A DNA stretch of 64,000 nt from Saxidomus purpurata (GCA_022818135.1 JAFMSR010000018.1:37839734-37903733); one strand, 5' to 3'; positions 23,667 to 43,967 are shown, numbered from the stretch's first letter. Notes: generated from the letters alone by a model not told the origin. Numbers and translations: made by a program.

Positions 23667-23796
23667 ATTGATGTAGCTTTAATTAGAAAACATTTACCCA
23701 GTGTAGGATTCGAACCCATGACCTTCTGCTTGCAAGTCAGATGCTCTAACCACTGAGCTAACCGGGCTTCTGGATACTCAGAAGCCTAGGATCACT
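23667..23796 (-). repeat. tRNA-Ala(TGC)-like unit 2
   Basis: Better preserved than unit 1: the minus strand of 23696-23768 has acceptor CCCGGT/ACTGGG, a D arm, anticodon stem TCTG/CAGA, loop CTTGCAA (anticodon TGC) and B box gggttcgaatcc. It could be a real tRNA-Ala gene, but the shared flanks favour a repeat. Confidence 0.5.
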
Positions 23797-24219
23797 AAAT
23801 TATTTTGATGTTTAAAATGTTAAAATGTAAAAAAAGATAAAATAATCGGAATCTATAAACTTGTTTCTTTTCATTTCTTTTACCAAACATGCAACTAATG
23901 TATGCCGAGTTCAGCCAAATCAGGATTTATTATAATAACGACCCCAGATCAAATTTACCGAGGAAAGGTTTACAGTGGCACCGTGCGACGGGAGGTAACA
24001 AAAGCTGGTCTGGCCTCAGACCACAGTTATTTTTACTATATGTTCTATATAAACATTATGCCAGCTGGCAATTTCTCTGACATTCCGATCAAATAAAACT
24101 AACCTGTTCTGAATAATATCATCCAAGTGCAACATTTTAAGCTCCAGTAAACTATAGGTTGACCAGCATTTTTTTTCACCATTTCAGGTCAACGTGCAAA
24201 ATCACTACTATAAATAACA

Positions 24220-25435
24220 AACAAGAGCTGTCTCATGACAGCACGCTCGACTATTCGAAAGGGTTTTTTTGTCTAAGAACAAGACTGGTGTATTGTGTAA
24301 TTGTCTATAAGAATTAAGGTCAAAGATATGAAACTTGTTCAAAGACCTGTAAATGTACATACGTTTAAAGCCTTACCCTGGATTCTGTAAGCCAACTGGA
24401 GGGAGGAGGGGAGGGGGATGGGGGATAATTTCAAAGAAATACAGGACCTTGTATATTTGATCATGAATAACTTTGTAACATTTCAAAGTTGATATGCATA
24501 AAATTAAAAAAGCGTAACTGCTGCATACTGCATAATTATTTTATGACATTTCAAAAATAAGCCATTTCGAGTATTTCAGTCTGGTAAAAACTGTGAAAAA
24601 ATTCTAAGTTAAAAAGGGGCATAAATCTGTCAAAAATCAAAAACAGTGGTGAAGAAGTTGATAGTAAAAATACATTTTAAGTTTCAAGTCAATATGTTCG
24701 ATAGTATTCAAGATATTAGACTTTATAAAAATCTTGAACTAAAATTCTAAGTTGAAAAGGGACATAAATCTGTCAAAAATCAAAACAGAGTTATGGGGTT
24801 GATTGTAGATGATCATGGTATAGGTTGAGTTTCAAGTCAAGACCTTTGATAGAATTTAAGATATTTGACTTTATAAAAATCTTTAACCAAAAATTCTAAG
24901 TTAAAAAGGAGCATAAATCTGTCAAAAATCAAAGCAGAGTTATGGGGATTGTTTCGTTAGGTGTAGATGTTGATGGTAAAGATACATATTGAGTTTCAAG
25001 TCAATACCTTTGATAGTATTCAAGATATTTGACTTAATAAAAAACTAACCAAAAGTTTTAAGTTAAAAAGGGGCATAAGTCTGTCAAAAATCAAAACAGA
25101 GTTATGGGGATTGTTTCCTCAGGTGTAGATGTTGATGGTAAAGATATGTTTTGAGTTTCAAGTCGAGACCTTTGATAGTATTAAAGATATTTGACTTAAT
25201 AAAAAACTTTAACCAAAAATTCTAAGTTCAAAAGGGGCATAAATCTGTCAAAAATCAAAACAAAGTTATGGGGATTGTTTCGTTGGGTGTAGATGTTGAT
25301 GGTAAAGATATATGTTGAGTTTCATGTCAATACCTTTGATAATATTCAAGATATTTGACTTTATAAAAAACTTTGACCAACGCAGACGCCGGGGCGAGTG
25401 CAATAGCCTCCTTATTCTTCGAATAGTCGAGCTAA
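24220..25435 (-). mobile_element. Helentron-like element, copy H2, same family as H1
   Basis: On the minus strand it starts TTAGCTCGACTATTCGAAG, carries about five ~180-bp core repeats (24590-25380), then the subterminal inverted copy TTCGAATAGTCGAGC, hairpin GCTGTC/GACAGC and TCTTGTT. The inverted subterminal motif plus 3' hairpin is the asymmetric layout described for Helentrons. No Rep/helicase remains. Confidence 0.75.
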
Positions 25436-25513
25436 TAACTGTGCAAATAACTGTGGTCTGATGCCGTCTCTGGCTCCGGTTTTCGAATGTCACTGAAATG
25501 ATCCGTGTAATAA

Positions 25514-25979
25514 GGTGTCGCACCGGTCAACAAGTACTTCCGGGTCGTTGTGCCCTAGGAAGTAGTTCTTTGAAAATTTGAAGTCTCCATTTTAGAGCTG
25601 TCTGTGGATGGCTTGGTGAAATGTAAGTTGTATTTAATGTTGTTTTGTAAATATCTGGCCATTTCTCACTACTTTAAGAGTTATTTTATTTGTCTTCTTC
25701 AGGACTACATTTTGTGAGTGAAGGGTCATCATATTACTCCGTGCCGGCAGACATGACAGATGTGTATTGGAAATTTGTACAGTGCCTACAGATTTGAGTG
25801 ATAGCACAAAAATTCATTGGTGACCATGTAACTTTTCTGGTGTAAATTGACTGTGATAATGTTGAAGAAGAGAAATATGGACAGCTGATTACTTGAATTT
25901 TGTTTTGAAAGTCACAGGGTTTGTGCAAAGGTGCATCATTTACTATAGAATACAGGACAAAAATGACCGGTGCGACACC
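25514..25979. mobile_element. 466-bp TIR element
   Basis: Perfect 16-bp terminal inverted repeats GGTGTCGCACCGGTCA and TGACCGGTGCGACACC, flanked by ATAA on both sides (25510-25513 and 25980-25983). No transposase frame. I cannot assign the superfamily. Confidence 0.8.
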
Positions 25980-26017
25980 ATAATTGGCCATGAAAATATT
26001 TTTGCATAATATTTTTT

Positions 26018-27262
26018 TTAAAGTGGAATTATGCACATTTTTTTCACGTAAAAATCCAGCTGAAAAAGGTTGTACAAATGGTAGAGGAAATAATAGCTTT
26101 TAACCCAATACAATAAACTCTTCCTAGGATGGAGTTCTCTTGTATCGCGGTACTAACGATTCCAACGGAAATAAAATAGAAGAAAGTTTTCTCCTATTTA
26201 TACTGTTTGACCTTTCACTCCAACCTTCTACTTTAGGACTTCTTTCGAAAAGTTGTTTGAATAAAGATAAAACGTAGGAAGTTATCCACATGTTTCACCT
26301 TTTAAAATCATAATTCTCTGTTATCGCGGTATTTAAATGGGTATTTTGTTTAAAAAGTGCTTCACTTAACTCTTATTTTAGTCTATTATATAATTTTTTT
26401 TTAAATTTGAAATTCGTTTAATTATACTGTATCGACCTTTTGTTTCTTCTTGTCAGTACAGGGGTCTTCACTCTGAATCTTTTAACAAAACGCTCCTTAG
26501 TTCTTTTTTCTTGTCAAATGTTGCAAAAGTCTATTTTCATTTTGAAGGAAACTTTCTGTCTCTCTTTTCTTCTGACTGCCGACCAGAGCCCGTAAGTCTT
26601 TTATTGCGGGCGGCTGTTTCCTTTTTTTGTGTTCAAAGTGACGGCCCCTAGACACCTTATGGTGCCGTCCAGAGAAAACCTTTATTCAAAAAAAATGGGC
26701 CGAGTTTAATCCTTTCAAGGCTTTTGATCATATTAATTAATAATGATAAATTTTGTAGGGGATGCGAGGAATTTTGTATGAAGGGTGATTGCGAGGTCTT
26801 TATCTTCCCTTCGAATTTTTGTGCTGCCTATTGTTTTGTTCAGGTGTCTAGGTGCCTCTTCGGAAAGAAAGTACTACCAGTACAAAATAATAACTTTCCA
26901 AATATTACTTTTCCTATTTTGACTGGGAGAGTCAATTTAAGCAAGGTCTTTCAAATAGTATATTTATATAGTACTATTTGAAAGACCTTGATTTAAGAAA
27001 TAAACAACTGCGTGTAGGAGTTGCTTCCCTTCCACTGTCAAAATCTCTACCGGTGTAAACACTTGTAACACAAGGGAGATTGCACTGTCTCGGAAGGAAT
27101 TATTATTTTATTTGTCCATTTTTTTATTTCTAAAGCACCAACTTCAAATACTAATGCGGCATTATCATTAGTGTAACACATGCACAGCAACCGAAAATTG
27201 CTTTTATAAAACTGTCACCAAATTAAACTATGTTCAGTAAGATGCGCACAATGCCACTTTAA
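26018..27262 (-). mobile_element. TTAA-flanked MITE copy 3, interrupted
   Basis: Both ends match the MITE at 12804, flanked by TTAA. An unrelated block of about 740 bp (26128-26868) lies inside. It includes a duplicated gttatcgcggta-type motif and has no recognisable coding sequence. A P1 palindrome sits at 26942. Confidence 0.8.
26942..26990. mobile_element. 49-bp palindromic micro-element, family P1, copy 3
   Basis: Arms CAAGGTCTTTCAAATAGTA and its reverse complement around an 11-base AT spacer. It is inserted inside the MITE and flanked by 7-bp repeats ATTTAAG (26935-26941 and 26991-26997). Other MITE copies lack it. Confidence 0.88.
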
Positions 27263-27629
27263 TAATTGGCCATTCGTGACTTTAGAAAAGAGGCGGCAAA
27301 AATATGAACAGGTCAACGAATTACAATAGAATTCTGGAAAAATGGGTCTACCAAACCACATAATGTTTTTGTCGAATTTCAATGAAGTACATTTACAAAT
27401 TGTGTAATTAAATTTATTTTCTAAAACTGAACATCTACTTTCAAAATCATTCAAAATAATTAATAGAAGTGAACATCTACTTTTATAGTAATTAAAGACC
27501 GAATCTTCATTTATTAGGGGAGTCGCGAATTATTGGAACATAACCGTTACAATAACCGACAAAGCAATCTAGGATCGGTCTTTTCCAAGCGGGTAGGCTA
27601 GCTGCAAACATCAAAATATTGCCATAGGC

Positions 27630-27757
27630 ATTTGTATCGTATATTAGGGCTTTATCGTTGGTATCGGTTTCCCATATGACCAACGCCCCCAGAAGAGGTT
27701 AGTTATTTTAGGTTTCGGAGGATAGTGCAAGAAACAGAAAGCGCCCCGATTCCAGAG
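27630..27757 (-). repeat. 3' half of a family a SINE
   Basis: In reverse orientation it matches the 3' body of the family a SINE (cttctgggggcgttggtcat, tgcactatcctcc) and then breaks off where LINE sequence begins. Confidence 0.75.
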
Positions 27758-28278
27758 AATCACACTAGGTGTGTATATTGACAATACCCTAAATTGGCAT
27801 GCTCGTATAGATTATGTATGTGTAAAAAGCTTAATATCAAAATAGCATTATTAAAACGCATTTTGTTCCTTCTCACAGATGAGACGAAAATTATGTTTTA
27901 AAACGAGTTGCAAAAATTATCTTAAATAAGCCGATGAAAACGCCAACATTAGGGCTATATAAACAATTAAAATTGCTTTCTTCTACTGACAGGTGTAAAT
28001 ACCACACTGCTGTTCTTGTGTATAAAGTTATGAATCATATGTCGCCATCATATATGTCGGAGATTTCGATATTTTCCAAAAATTAATAACATAATCTGCG
28101 ATCTTCTGTGCACAACGATCTTGTTTTACAAAGAATACCTCGAACCAATTATTATAAAGATTCATTCTCGTAGTTTAGTATGAAAGTTTGGAATGATATT
28201 CCGTTTGATATTAGAGGAATTCCTGAACTCAAAACATTTAAATACAAATACAAGAACTGTCTATTAAGTAACACTTAG
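27758..28278 (+). pseudogene. LINE reverse-transcriptase C-terminal relic
   Basis: Broken frames give the C-terminal region typical of CR1/Jockey-group LINE polyproteins: LGVYIDNTLNWHARI near 27767, KYHTAVLVYKVMNHMSPSY near 27995, and MKVWNDIPFDIRGIPELKTF near 28180. Several frameshifts and stops interrupt it, so it is a dead 5'-truncated copy. Only the end of the element is present; the catalytic reverse-transcriptase motifs are absent. Confidence 0.75.
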
Positions 28279-28903
28279 CAACTACAGTTTGGACAAAATT
28301 TTTGAGTGTCTGTCGTATCAAAAGAAAGTTTCAACAATTTAAACAATTTTTGTCTCACTTTTGCATATCTAACTTTGCCAAACAAATATACTATTTGAAA
28401 AATATGATCGTTCAGTTGAAATGTATAACTAGCAAATCATATTCTGTTTCATAATGCTTTATTGACGGTATGTTGTTGTTGCATTTTAATCCTTCTTTTA
28501 TATTGTTGGCGGCCATATGAAAATAAAATTGTTCTAAATTAAAAATTTACTTCTACAAATATATTTCCGCACTAACTTTTTGGTCTTAATTTTTGAGTGT
28601 CACGGTCTTATCAAAAGAAAGTTTTAACAATTTTTGTCTTACTTTTGTCATATCTAACTTTGCTAAAAATAGACTTTTGAAAAATATGATTGTTAAATTG
28701 TAAAAATGTATAACTAGTAAATCATATTTTGTTTCATATTTCTCTATCAACGGTATGTTATTGTTGTTGCATTTTAATTCTTCTTTTACATTGTTGGAAG
28801 GTCATATGAAAATAAGATGTATTTTGATTTACATGTAAATCCTTGTATGTCTGATATGTAACCTTCATGAAATAAAGATTTTATTATTATTATTATTATT
28901 AAG
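28279..28903 (+). repeat. LINE 3' UTR with tandem duplication and (ATT)n tail
   Basis: Two diverged copies of a block of about 280 bp (28300-28530 and 28590-28825) that share tcaaaagaaagttt and tatctaactttgc. They are followed by aataaagattttattatt repeats as a tail. Confidence 0.75.
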
Positions 28904-29509
28904 TGCCAGAGTGAGCTAAATATTAGGATCGCATTCCGTTCGGTGTCCGTCGGCCATCCGTCCACCATTTCGTTTAAGCGACATCTCCTCTGAAACCACT
29001 GAGCCAATGTTGATGAAACTTTGCACGGATGTTCCTTGCATGAACCTCTATCAAAGGTGTTCAAAGAATTCCATTCCATGAAGAACTCTGGTTGCTATGG
29101 CAACAAATAGGAAAAAACTTAAAAAATCTTCTTCTCTGAAACCACAGGGCCTAAAGCTTATATATTTGGCATGTATCATTGTCTAGTGGACCTCTACAAA
29201 GGTTGTTCAAATTATGAGCCCCGGGTCAAAATTGACTCCGCGCGGGGGTCACTTAGTTTTTCATAGGCTTATATAGGAAAAACTTTTAAAAATCTTCTCC
29301 TCTGAAACCACAAGGCCTAGAGCTTAGATATTTGGCATGTAGCATTGTCTAGTGGACCTCTACCAAGATTGTTCTAATTTTACCCCTGGAATCAAAATTG
29401 ACCTTGCCCGGGGGTCACTTAGTTTTTCATAGGCTTATATAGGAAAAACTGTTAGGCAAGTGGACTGGAATTCAGGTGAGCGATATAGGGCCATGATGGC
29501 CCTCTTGTT
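28904..29509 (+). mobile_element. Helentron-like element, gtgagcgatata family
   Basis: Contains two core repeats of about 170 bp (tctgaaaccacagggccta / tctgaaaccacaaggccta), the subterminal motif ttcaggtgagcgatata, hairpin GGGCCAT-g-ATGGCCC (29488-29502) and terminal TCTTGTT. The interior sequence is different from H1/H2 but the 3' layout is the same. Confidence 0.65.
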
Positions 29510-29889
29510 TTCTTTTCTTCATCGCTTGTTTTTTCTGAACTAAAACAGCAAGTATTCTGTAATTTGCCGACACAAAATAATGCCTGGTTGAAATAAATTC
29601 CTATCCTAAATTTTAGGCAAAAACTGAACAGTGAGCAAGATCAAGGAAAGCACAATAAATGCTATTACTGAACAAGAAAAACTGTGATACTAAGTATCAC
29701 AGCGGGCCCACAAACAACTGACATGTAAATATTTCGGAAATTGGTGATGGTTGATGTTGAGGCATGGCCCCAAAAGAAATCGAGGAAACCAATTCTGATT
29801 GAACAAGCAGAACCTGACACGACTATTGACTGACCTTAAGGAGTCTAGTATCGAAACTTTAGGCCCTACTGTTGTCGAATAATATGTAT

Positions 29890-30090
29890 ACAGTATGTCT
29901 TAATTGCGGGCCGCAGAAGCGTCCCGCTATATTTAATACGCGGTTGAAAAAAGTAACGTGTAAGTGAAGAAGTGTAAAGTTCTTTGAACAAAATATTATG
30001 AAATGAATTGAAAATTTCCTAGGAAAGTACGATAAAGAATGGGTTAACCACACTGTTCATTATGTAGCTTTAAAATTGTCAAAAAAGTTG
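29890..30090 (+). repeat. stray partial copy of gene A/B intron 1
   Basis: Matches 14575-14770 (gene A) and 31436-31625 (gene B) from the gcgggccg block through cactgttcat. No exon sequence accompanies it. It points to a third, mostly lost duplication unit. Confidence 0.7.
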
Positions 30091-30479
30091 ATATTTATGT
30101 CTTTTATCCATTTGATTCGATTCGATTTGAAGCAAATTTTATAAAGGTCCGTCCATAGGAGCAACTATGTTAGCTTGTATTTGTGGATGAGACCTCGGCA
30201 TTTCTCTCATCATGCCTATACCTATCAAAAGTGCTTTTCTGTGTCCGAAATGGGAGAGATTTACCTGACAGTATGTGCCAAATATTGAATTTGATTGGTT
30301 GCCTAAAAGTAGATCAATCACGTCGACCAACTAATGAGATCTAGGGTGTGATTGACCTAGTTCTTTTATCCATGTAAACGTCAAACTATTTTATATGCTT
30401 ATATAACGGCCAGTATAAAGACCAGTATCGGTAAAACATTCCGGTATCGGGTAATGTGGATCTATTACGTTACTACGAC

Positions 30480-30724
30480 TCGATTTTTTTTTTACAATCA
30501 CACTTCAGTTTGTTTTTGAATTTAAGTACACAGTTACGCTCTGTCTATTTTAATCAGACATTTCAAGTTAGAGCAATAAACTGACAGGTAGCCAAAGTTA
30601 ACTAAATGGTCGGGATGCACTTTCTATTTTTATTAGACTGGTTTTCATTTCATGTCATCAGACTGGTTTACAGCAATAAACTGACAGCTAGCCAAAATTA
30701 ACTCGGGATGTACTTTTAAATAAC
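30480..30724 (-). repeat. inverted copy of the 13300-13570 block
   Basis: The reverse complement reads tgtcagtttattgctgtaaa and tgtcagtttattgctctaac, as at 13360 and 13460. Orientation relative to the gene is opposite in A and B. Confidence 0.75.
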
Positions 30725-31320
30725 AGACTTTTTAGTAGTCGTGAAAATGTGCGTTATTTTGTTTACAAACATTTTGGCTGCACCGATTTTGTGAGGATAG
30801 AGGTAGTAATAGTAATGTAAATTGTATATTCCACGAATCACATAAACAAACGGAAAGAGCGTAAATATTATAGAAAGCTTTTTCATGAATATGTTTTTAA
30901 ATGATACACTGAAAATGAAAAACAGTTACTAAATTGTAAATGCACAAACAAGAAAGTCAAGTTTTTGCTTTACACGAACCTAGAATATAAATTTATTCTG
31001 TCTCTGTTATAGTTTGTAAAGTTAATTTGCATCTCTCATTTCAAAATATTTACGTGAAAGCTTTGTTTCTAGGCCAGCTGTGATACCTAGTACCACAGTT
31101 TTTCTTGTCTGTAACATATCCCTATTTAACACTGTGTGTATATAAGATCCGTCTAGTTTTTTCCGTACTTAGAAGAATACCGGGTATGAAACTTTACTTA
31201 ATCTATTAATGGGTAAGATAAGACACGAATGGGCTCAAGTCCATTTTCAGGTTGATTTTCTATAGTTGACATACATACAGTAGGAGCAAGCGCAGTTTTC
31301 AATTGAATTCTGAACGAGAC

Positions 31321-39215
<7,895 letters not shown>

Positions 39216-40018
39216 TTATAGTTTCTGCTTTATCAGGACTTCTGGCGTCCATCTTTTCTTACACTCTGGAAACAGCATCTCTTTAGAAATGATAACCAAT
39301 CTTTTATGGAATAAACTGCTGTATGGACACTGTATCTTGGTGAAGTTTAAACATGGACAAGATCTTACTACTAGATGAAAAGTTATGTGCCTTAGATAAT
39401 GAAACAGTGTCATATAGAACTATGTCTTAACTGTTACACCTTCATTTCTTCGCTAATCAGAATCATATTTATACAGAATTTATATGAGTTAGTCATAGTT
39501 TGTTGGCCTAATATAACCAGATATTGACCCGTATTTGATGAAAACACACTCTCTTTTGTTCTGATACTTTTCGCCTGCCTTTTTGTACAAATGTCACTAT
39601 TTAAAAGTCAGTCAAAGATTCTGATAAAAGGGGTGTTGGCGAGTGACTGGTGGCTAGAATAGAAATTTAACTGGTATATAACCCTACTAAAGTCCTATGC
39701 AAAATGTATTTTATGATTGATGATTTATTAGTTATTTGATTGAATGATTTATTAATGTAATAATGTATTATTAACACATTCAAATAATATTTTTATGATT
39801 TTTAAAATGTTTATAAAAAAAGATAAAATAATCAGAATCTACAGCCGTGTTTGTTTTCATTACTTTTACCATATCATCTATCCTGTCTTCTTTCCATTTG
39901 AATTAAGTTTCAAGAGGATATTGTAACTGCTGATGCATTGTACAATAACTGCATTATCTTCTTTTATGAATTCTACAGTATTGTATTTTACGAAGACATT
40001 TTCAGTTCCAGTTTTTTT

Positions 40019-40641
40019 TAGCTCACCTGCCACAAAGTGCTCACTCACTGTCCAGCGTCCGTCGTACGTCAACCATTTCCTTCAAAGACATCTTCTCTGA
40101 AACCACTGGACCAATGTTGATGGAACCTGGCAGAGATGTTCCTTGCATGAAGCCCTCTCAAAGTTGTTCAAACAATTCCATTCCATGCAGAACTCTGGTT
40201 GCCAAAACAACGGAGAGTAAAAACCTAAAAATAAATCTTCAGTGGACCACTACCAAGATTGTTCAAATTATATCCCATTGGTCAAAAATGACCCCGCCCG
40301 GGGGATACTTGATTGTACATTATAGGCTCATGTAGGAAACACTTCTTCTCTGAAAGTACAAGGCTTAGATTTTAGATATTTGGAAAGTAGTATTGACTAG
40401 TGGACCCCCGGGTCGAAATTGACCCCGCCCAGGGGGTCCCTTGATTTTACATTGGCTTATATGTAGAAAACTTTAAAAAAATTCTTGTCTAGAACCACTA
40501 GACCCAGAGCTTAGGTATTTGGAATAAAGCATTATGTAGTGGACCTCTAAGAAGATTTTTCAAATCCAAATTGACTCTAGTCTGTTCTTGATTACCTTTT
40601 ATTATAGCTGAGCGATATAGGGTCATCTTGGCCCTCTTGTT
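40019..40641 (+). mobile_element. Helentron-like element, gtgagcgatata family
   Basis: Starts TAGCTCACCTGCC after a T-run. It has core repeats with ctctgaaaccactggacc, then ctgagcgatatagggtcat and terminal ccctcttgtt. The 3' hairpin is eroded. Confidence 0.7.
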
Positions 40642-40881
40642 TCAAATCCTTCAATTCTATTCTGGTTGAGTGTTATGTATTTGGCTAATACCAGGTAGTG
40701 TGGTGAATGAATTATTTTTATAATTGTATGTACAAAATAATTAAGCATTTTGGTTTGATTTAAGGAAGTATGCAGACGTCAGAAGTAAAAAGAACGAGTT
40801 TTTGTTATGAAATTTTGCATAATGGAAATGCAATTGAATGGCATCTGTTTTGTACATGAAACAGTTAACGTTTTTATAAAT

Positions 40882-41090
40882 CACTAACCCCTCATTGACT
40901 GAGGGTTATGGGTTCGAGCCCTGCTACCGACCATGTTTCTTTGTGTGAGAAAATTGGCAGTTTCTAACGGAGGATGGTAACCTAGTACTGGTCTTTCCCA
41001 TTTAGGAACGACAGTTAGGTAAACTGCCCGCATGTAAACAACTGCAATACTGTTGAAAATGGATGTTAAACCCCAAACAAACAAACATAA
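40882..41090 (+). repeat. SINE family c, third copy
   Basis: B box gggttcgagcc, body with attggcagtttctaac and aaactgcccgcatgtaaac, tail of CAAA repeats. Confidence 0.75.
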
Positions 41091-41200
41091 CTACAGTCCA
41101 TAGCATATTTCTACGTTCTGAAAGACTATTCGTATACAGAGTAAAAACTACCAAATATATTTATTTATTTTATGTTTTTCAGTGAATTATAGAGTTTTCT

Positions 41201-41264
41201 CAGTGAAATAAAAGTGATAATCCACAGTTTTGAAACAGTGGATTACCATTTTTATTTTTCACTG
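41201..41264. repeat. 64-bp near-perfect palindrome
   Basis: Arms starting CAGTGAAATAAAAGTG and ending TTTTTATTTTTCACTG, with TAATCCAC/GTGGATTA near the centre. Confidence 0.8.
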
Positions 41265-41456
41265 TTTTGCAATCTTTAACCCGGATTTACGTCAAAAAGT
41301 ATACCGAGCGTAATTAATGCTGGAAACCATGCGACGATGACGTCGTTTAAATGACGTCATTTGCGCTATGTTTCTGGTGACGTTTCCCGCGATTTTCGAT
41401 ATTTTGTAGAAACAAACTCAATAAAAGTAGAGTTTTAACCATAAAATAAACAGAGA

Positions 41457-41610
41457 AATTGTTGGTATCGGTGTAATATCACGTTAATTTCACTCGTGAA
41501 CACCAAAAGTTGTTATTTTCACTCGTGGCTGCGCCCCCACTCGTGAAAATATCACTTTTGGTGCTCACTCGGTGAAATTATAACATGATCTTACACCGAA
41601 ATCAACAATT
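41457..41610. mobile_element. 154-bp foldback
   Basis: AATTGTTGGTATCGGTGTAA and TTACACCGAAATCAACAATT are inverted outer ends. Inner pairs accaaaagt/acttttggt and attttcac/gtgaaaat continue the stem. Confidence 0.8.
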
Positions 41611-41933
41611 ATCCTCTATATTATGTAGATTCTTCTTGGACTGAAAACGTTCTATTAATTTGCTCACTGACGCTAATTGATTATTAAGCCCAACTGCTTT
41701 CAAAATTTAGTTAAAGTTTAATTTATATAGTATGCATGTCCTCTGGGTTGCAAATAGGCATGTTCCAAAACATTGGCATTACTTTTGACATCTGAATTTA
41801 GCCGTTGTTCTCTTTGCTCATGTGTCTTTACAAATATGTTTTTTTTTATTTTGTTCAGTTACGTCACCAGACGTTACTTTTTAGTAGAGTCATGGAAACG
41901 CTAACTGTACTGAATATTATAATCTACAGTGAA

Positions 41934-42328
41934 GCAAATGATTGGTGTTATTTATCATTTAATCATTTTCGCGCGAATCCGTCCTTCTATAGGTACTAAC
42001 CCCTACCGGTTGGTGAGCCCCCAGCTAGTTAAATAATGGTTACCGTATGCCGTATGATATATGATATTAAATGCTTCCTACCTGCCTGGTGCCTGGCATT
42101 AAAAAGGATAGGATTCGGGAGGTAAATGTGCTCAGAAAGAAGGTGTCTCGCAAGTCAAATATGGCTGGCCCTTTAAGTAAGGGTAAACGAACACTTTATA
42201 TTCAACATCACCAGTGTTTTTCTCACTTTGAAGGGGTGGGTACAAGTAGGGATTAGTACCTATAGAAGGACGAATTCGCGCGAAAATGATTAAATGATAA
42301 ATAACACCAATCATTTGCTTCACTGTAG
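41934..42328. mobile_element. 395-bp MITE with ~75-80 bp terminal inverted repeats
   Basis: Starts CTACAGTGAAGCAAATGATT and ends with its reverse complement. The match runs inward about 80 bases with two or three differences, including ttcgcgcgaat. A clear target duplication is not visible. The frames inside are short and unknown. Confidence 0.85.
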
Positions 42329-42978
42329 GAGAAACACTCATTCAAATAAACATATCAACAATTCCTAAATGATTTGCTTTTACTATGTGACAATATTGTT
42401 TTAAAGAGGTTAATGGCGAATAACGTCGTATATTTCGTTAAACACGGTCAAGATTTGAAAGTGAAAATGCTCATACATTGTACCATCATGTCATGTAGAG
42501 TATTATACATGATTATGCGCGAACATGATAATGCAACGAACGATCTATTTAACAATATAAATTATGAAATTTTCCATTTTTTTCTCCACTGTTCGTCGTT
42601 ATTATTATGTAAATTGTTGCCACCATGGGCTTAATTAATACTTTTTGATGGAATGCACGTTGCGTGCGTTCGAGACGCATGTGTGTGCATAGTTTTTCAT
42701 AAAACAACTCAAAGTAACATTTTGAAAGATGTTTCTCAATTGCTCTGACCATGACAGCTCCCCTTATTATCACCGCTTGCCCCGATATTACCTTCTGCTC
42801 CCCCGCACCCCCGCCCCCCCCCCCCCAAAAAAATAAAAAAATAGTGTTTTCCCAAACGTTTTAACTGGCCTTCTCGTCTGCGCTCCATTGTCGTATGCTT
42901 CCGGTACAACGGTGCATATATATTACACAGACGTTTCAATATACTTATCACGGTTAATTATGGGTATACATGTAAACA

Positions 42979-43300
42979 GGACGCAAATGATGCATGCACA
43001 GGACAAACTGTAGTAACTACTGAACGACTTACAAAATGTACCAAACATAGTAACAAATTGTAGTAACTTACGAAGTGTACCAAACATAATGACAAATGCA
43101 CAGGACGAAATGGTGCATGCACAGGACAAACTGAAGTAACTACTGGACGACTTACAAATTGTATCAAACATAATTACGAATGCACAGGACGAAATGGTGC
43201 ATGCACAGGACAAACTGTAGTAACTACCGAACGACTTACAAAATGTACCAAACATAATGACGAATGCACAGGACGAAGATATTCATGCACAGGACCAACT
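42979..43300. repeat. minisatellite, about 85-bp unit
   Basis: Three main units with tgcacaggacgaaatggtgc, acaggacaaactgtagtaac and cttacaaaatgtaccaaac. The long minus-strand frame here is only the translated repeat. Confidence 0.85.
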
Positions 43301-43835
43301 GTCTTAATTAACTCTGTACAGAACGACTTGAGAGATGTTCTACTTCAACATAATGTTATTGCTACAAAAACATACAGATAAATACTATCAGAAGGCAGCT
43401 GCGACGTTCCATAGGTATCACTATTTGTTTTTGTTTGTTTGTAATGATTATTCTACATTTGCGTATCAACGGATGGCTGTTTCAACGATCAACTTTGTCT
43501 AAGCGGATCTTACGATCTCATATATGGCGCCAAAATGCGCTCATTGACGTCGGGCGATGTTATAATTATTCTTGATGTCCGAACTTTACTTTATTGCAAT
43601 TTTGTGAAAAATAATGAGCGAAGTCGTTTTTATTTTTTTATGTTATTGGTTAGGATCTACGCTTAATCCAAGTATGAGTCAGAAGTTGGTTCAATCACGT
43701 TCTTTTGACCAAAACTAAGGGGGGTCAGTAGTTTGGGTGGAAAAAAAATGGGCGGATTTTCGGTATTAAACGTTTCGTATTGGAAACAATGACGGCAAAA
43801 ACATCAACGTTTTATATGCGTATTCTGCAGATCAG

Positions 43836-43857
43836 GATCCGTATGTTACGGACCTTG
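43836..43857. repeat. P2-type palindrome, diverged copy
   Basis: AGGATCCGTA-TG-TTACGGACCT, close to the P2 units at 13971-14021. Confidence 0.7.
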
Positions 43858-43935
43858 TGCAGATAGATAGCTAGCATATGGTATTTTATAAGTTCAAATA
43901 CAAAAAATGTATGCCCCTATTGAAATTTAAAAAAC

Positions 43936-43967
43936 TATGCCCCTATTGAAATTTCAATAGGGGCATA
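43936..43967. repeat. 32-bp perfect palindrome, family P3
   Basis: TATGCCCCTATTGAAA followed directly by its reverse complement TTTCAATAGGGGCATA, without a loop. A lone left arm lies just upstream at 43910-43928. Confidence 0.88.

Noticed and set aside
23382..23768. Two functional tRNA-Ala(TGC) genes
   Set aside because: The first has a broken anticodon stem, and both share long flanking sequence, which fits a duplicated tRNA-derived repeat better. The second remains possible.
24590..25380. CRISPR-like or regularly spaced repeat array
   Set aside because: Units are about 180 bp, contiguous and diverged; they are core repeats of a Helentron-like element in a eukaryotic genome.
25734..26036. 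100-residue minus-strand frame as a transposase of the 466-bp element
   Set aside because: It crosses the element boundary into the neighbouring MITE and has no transposase signature.
42923..43255. 110-residue minus-strand frame with repeated Cys/Ser-rich blocks
   Set aside because: It is the translation of a minisatellite; the repetition comes from the DNA unit, and there are no splice or start signals.
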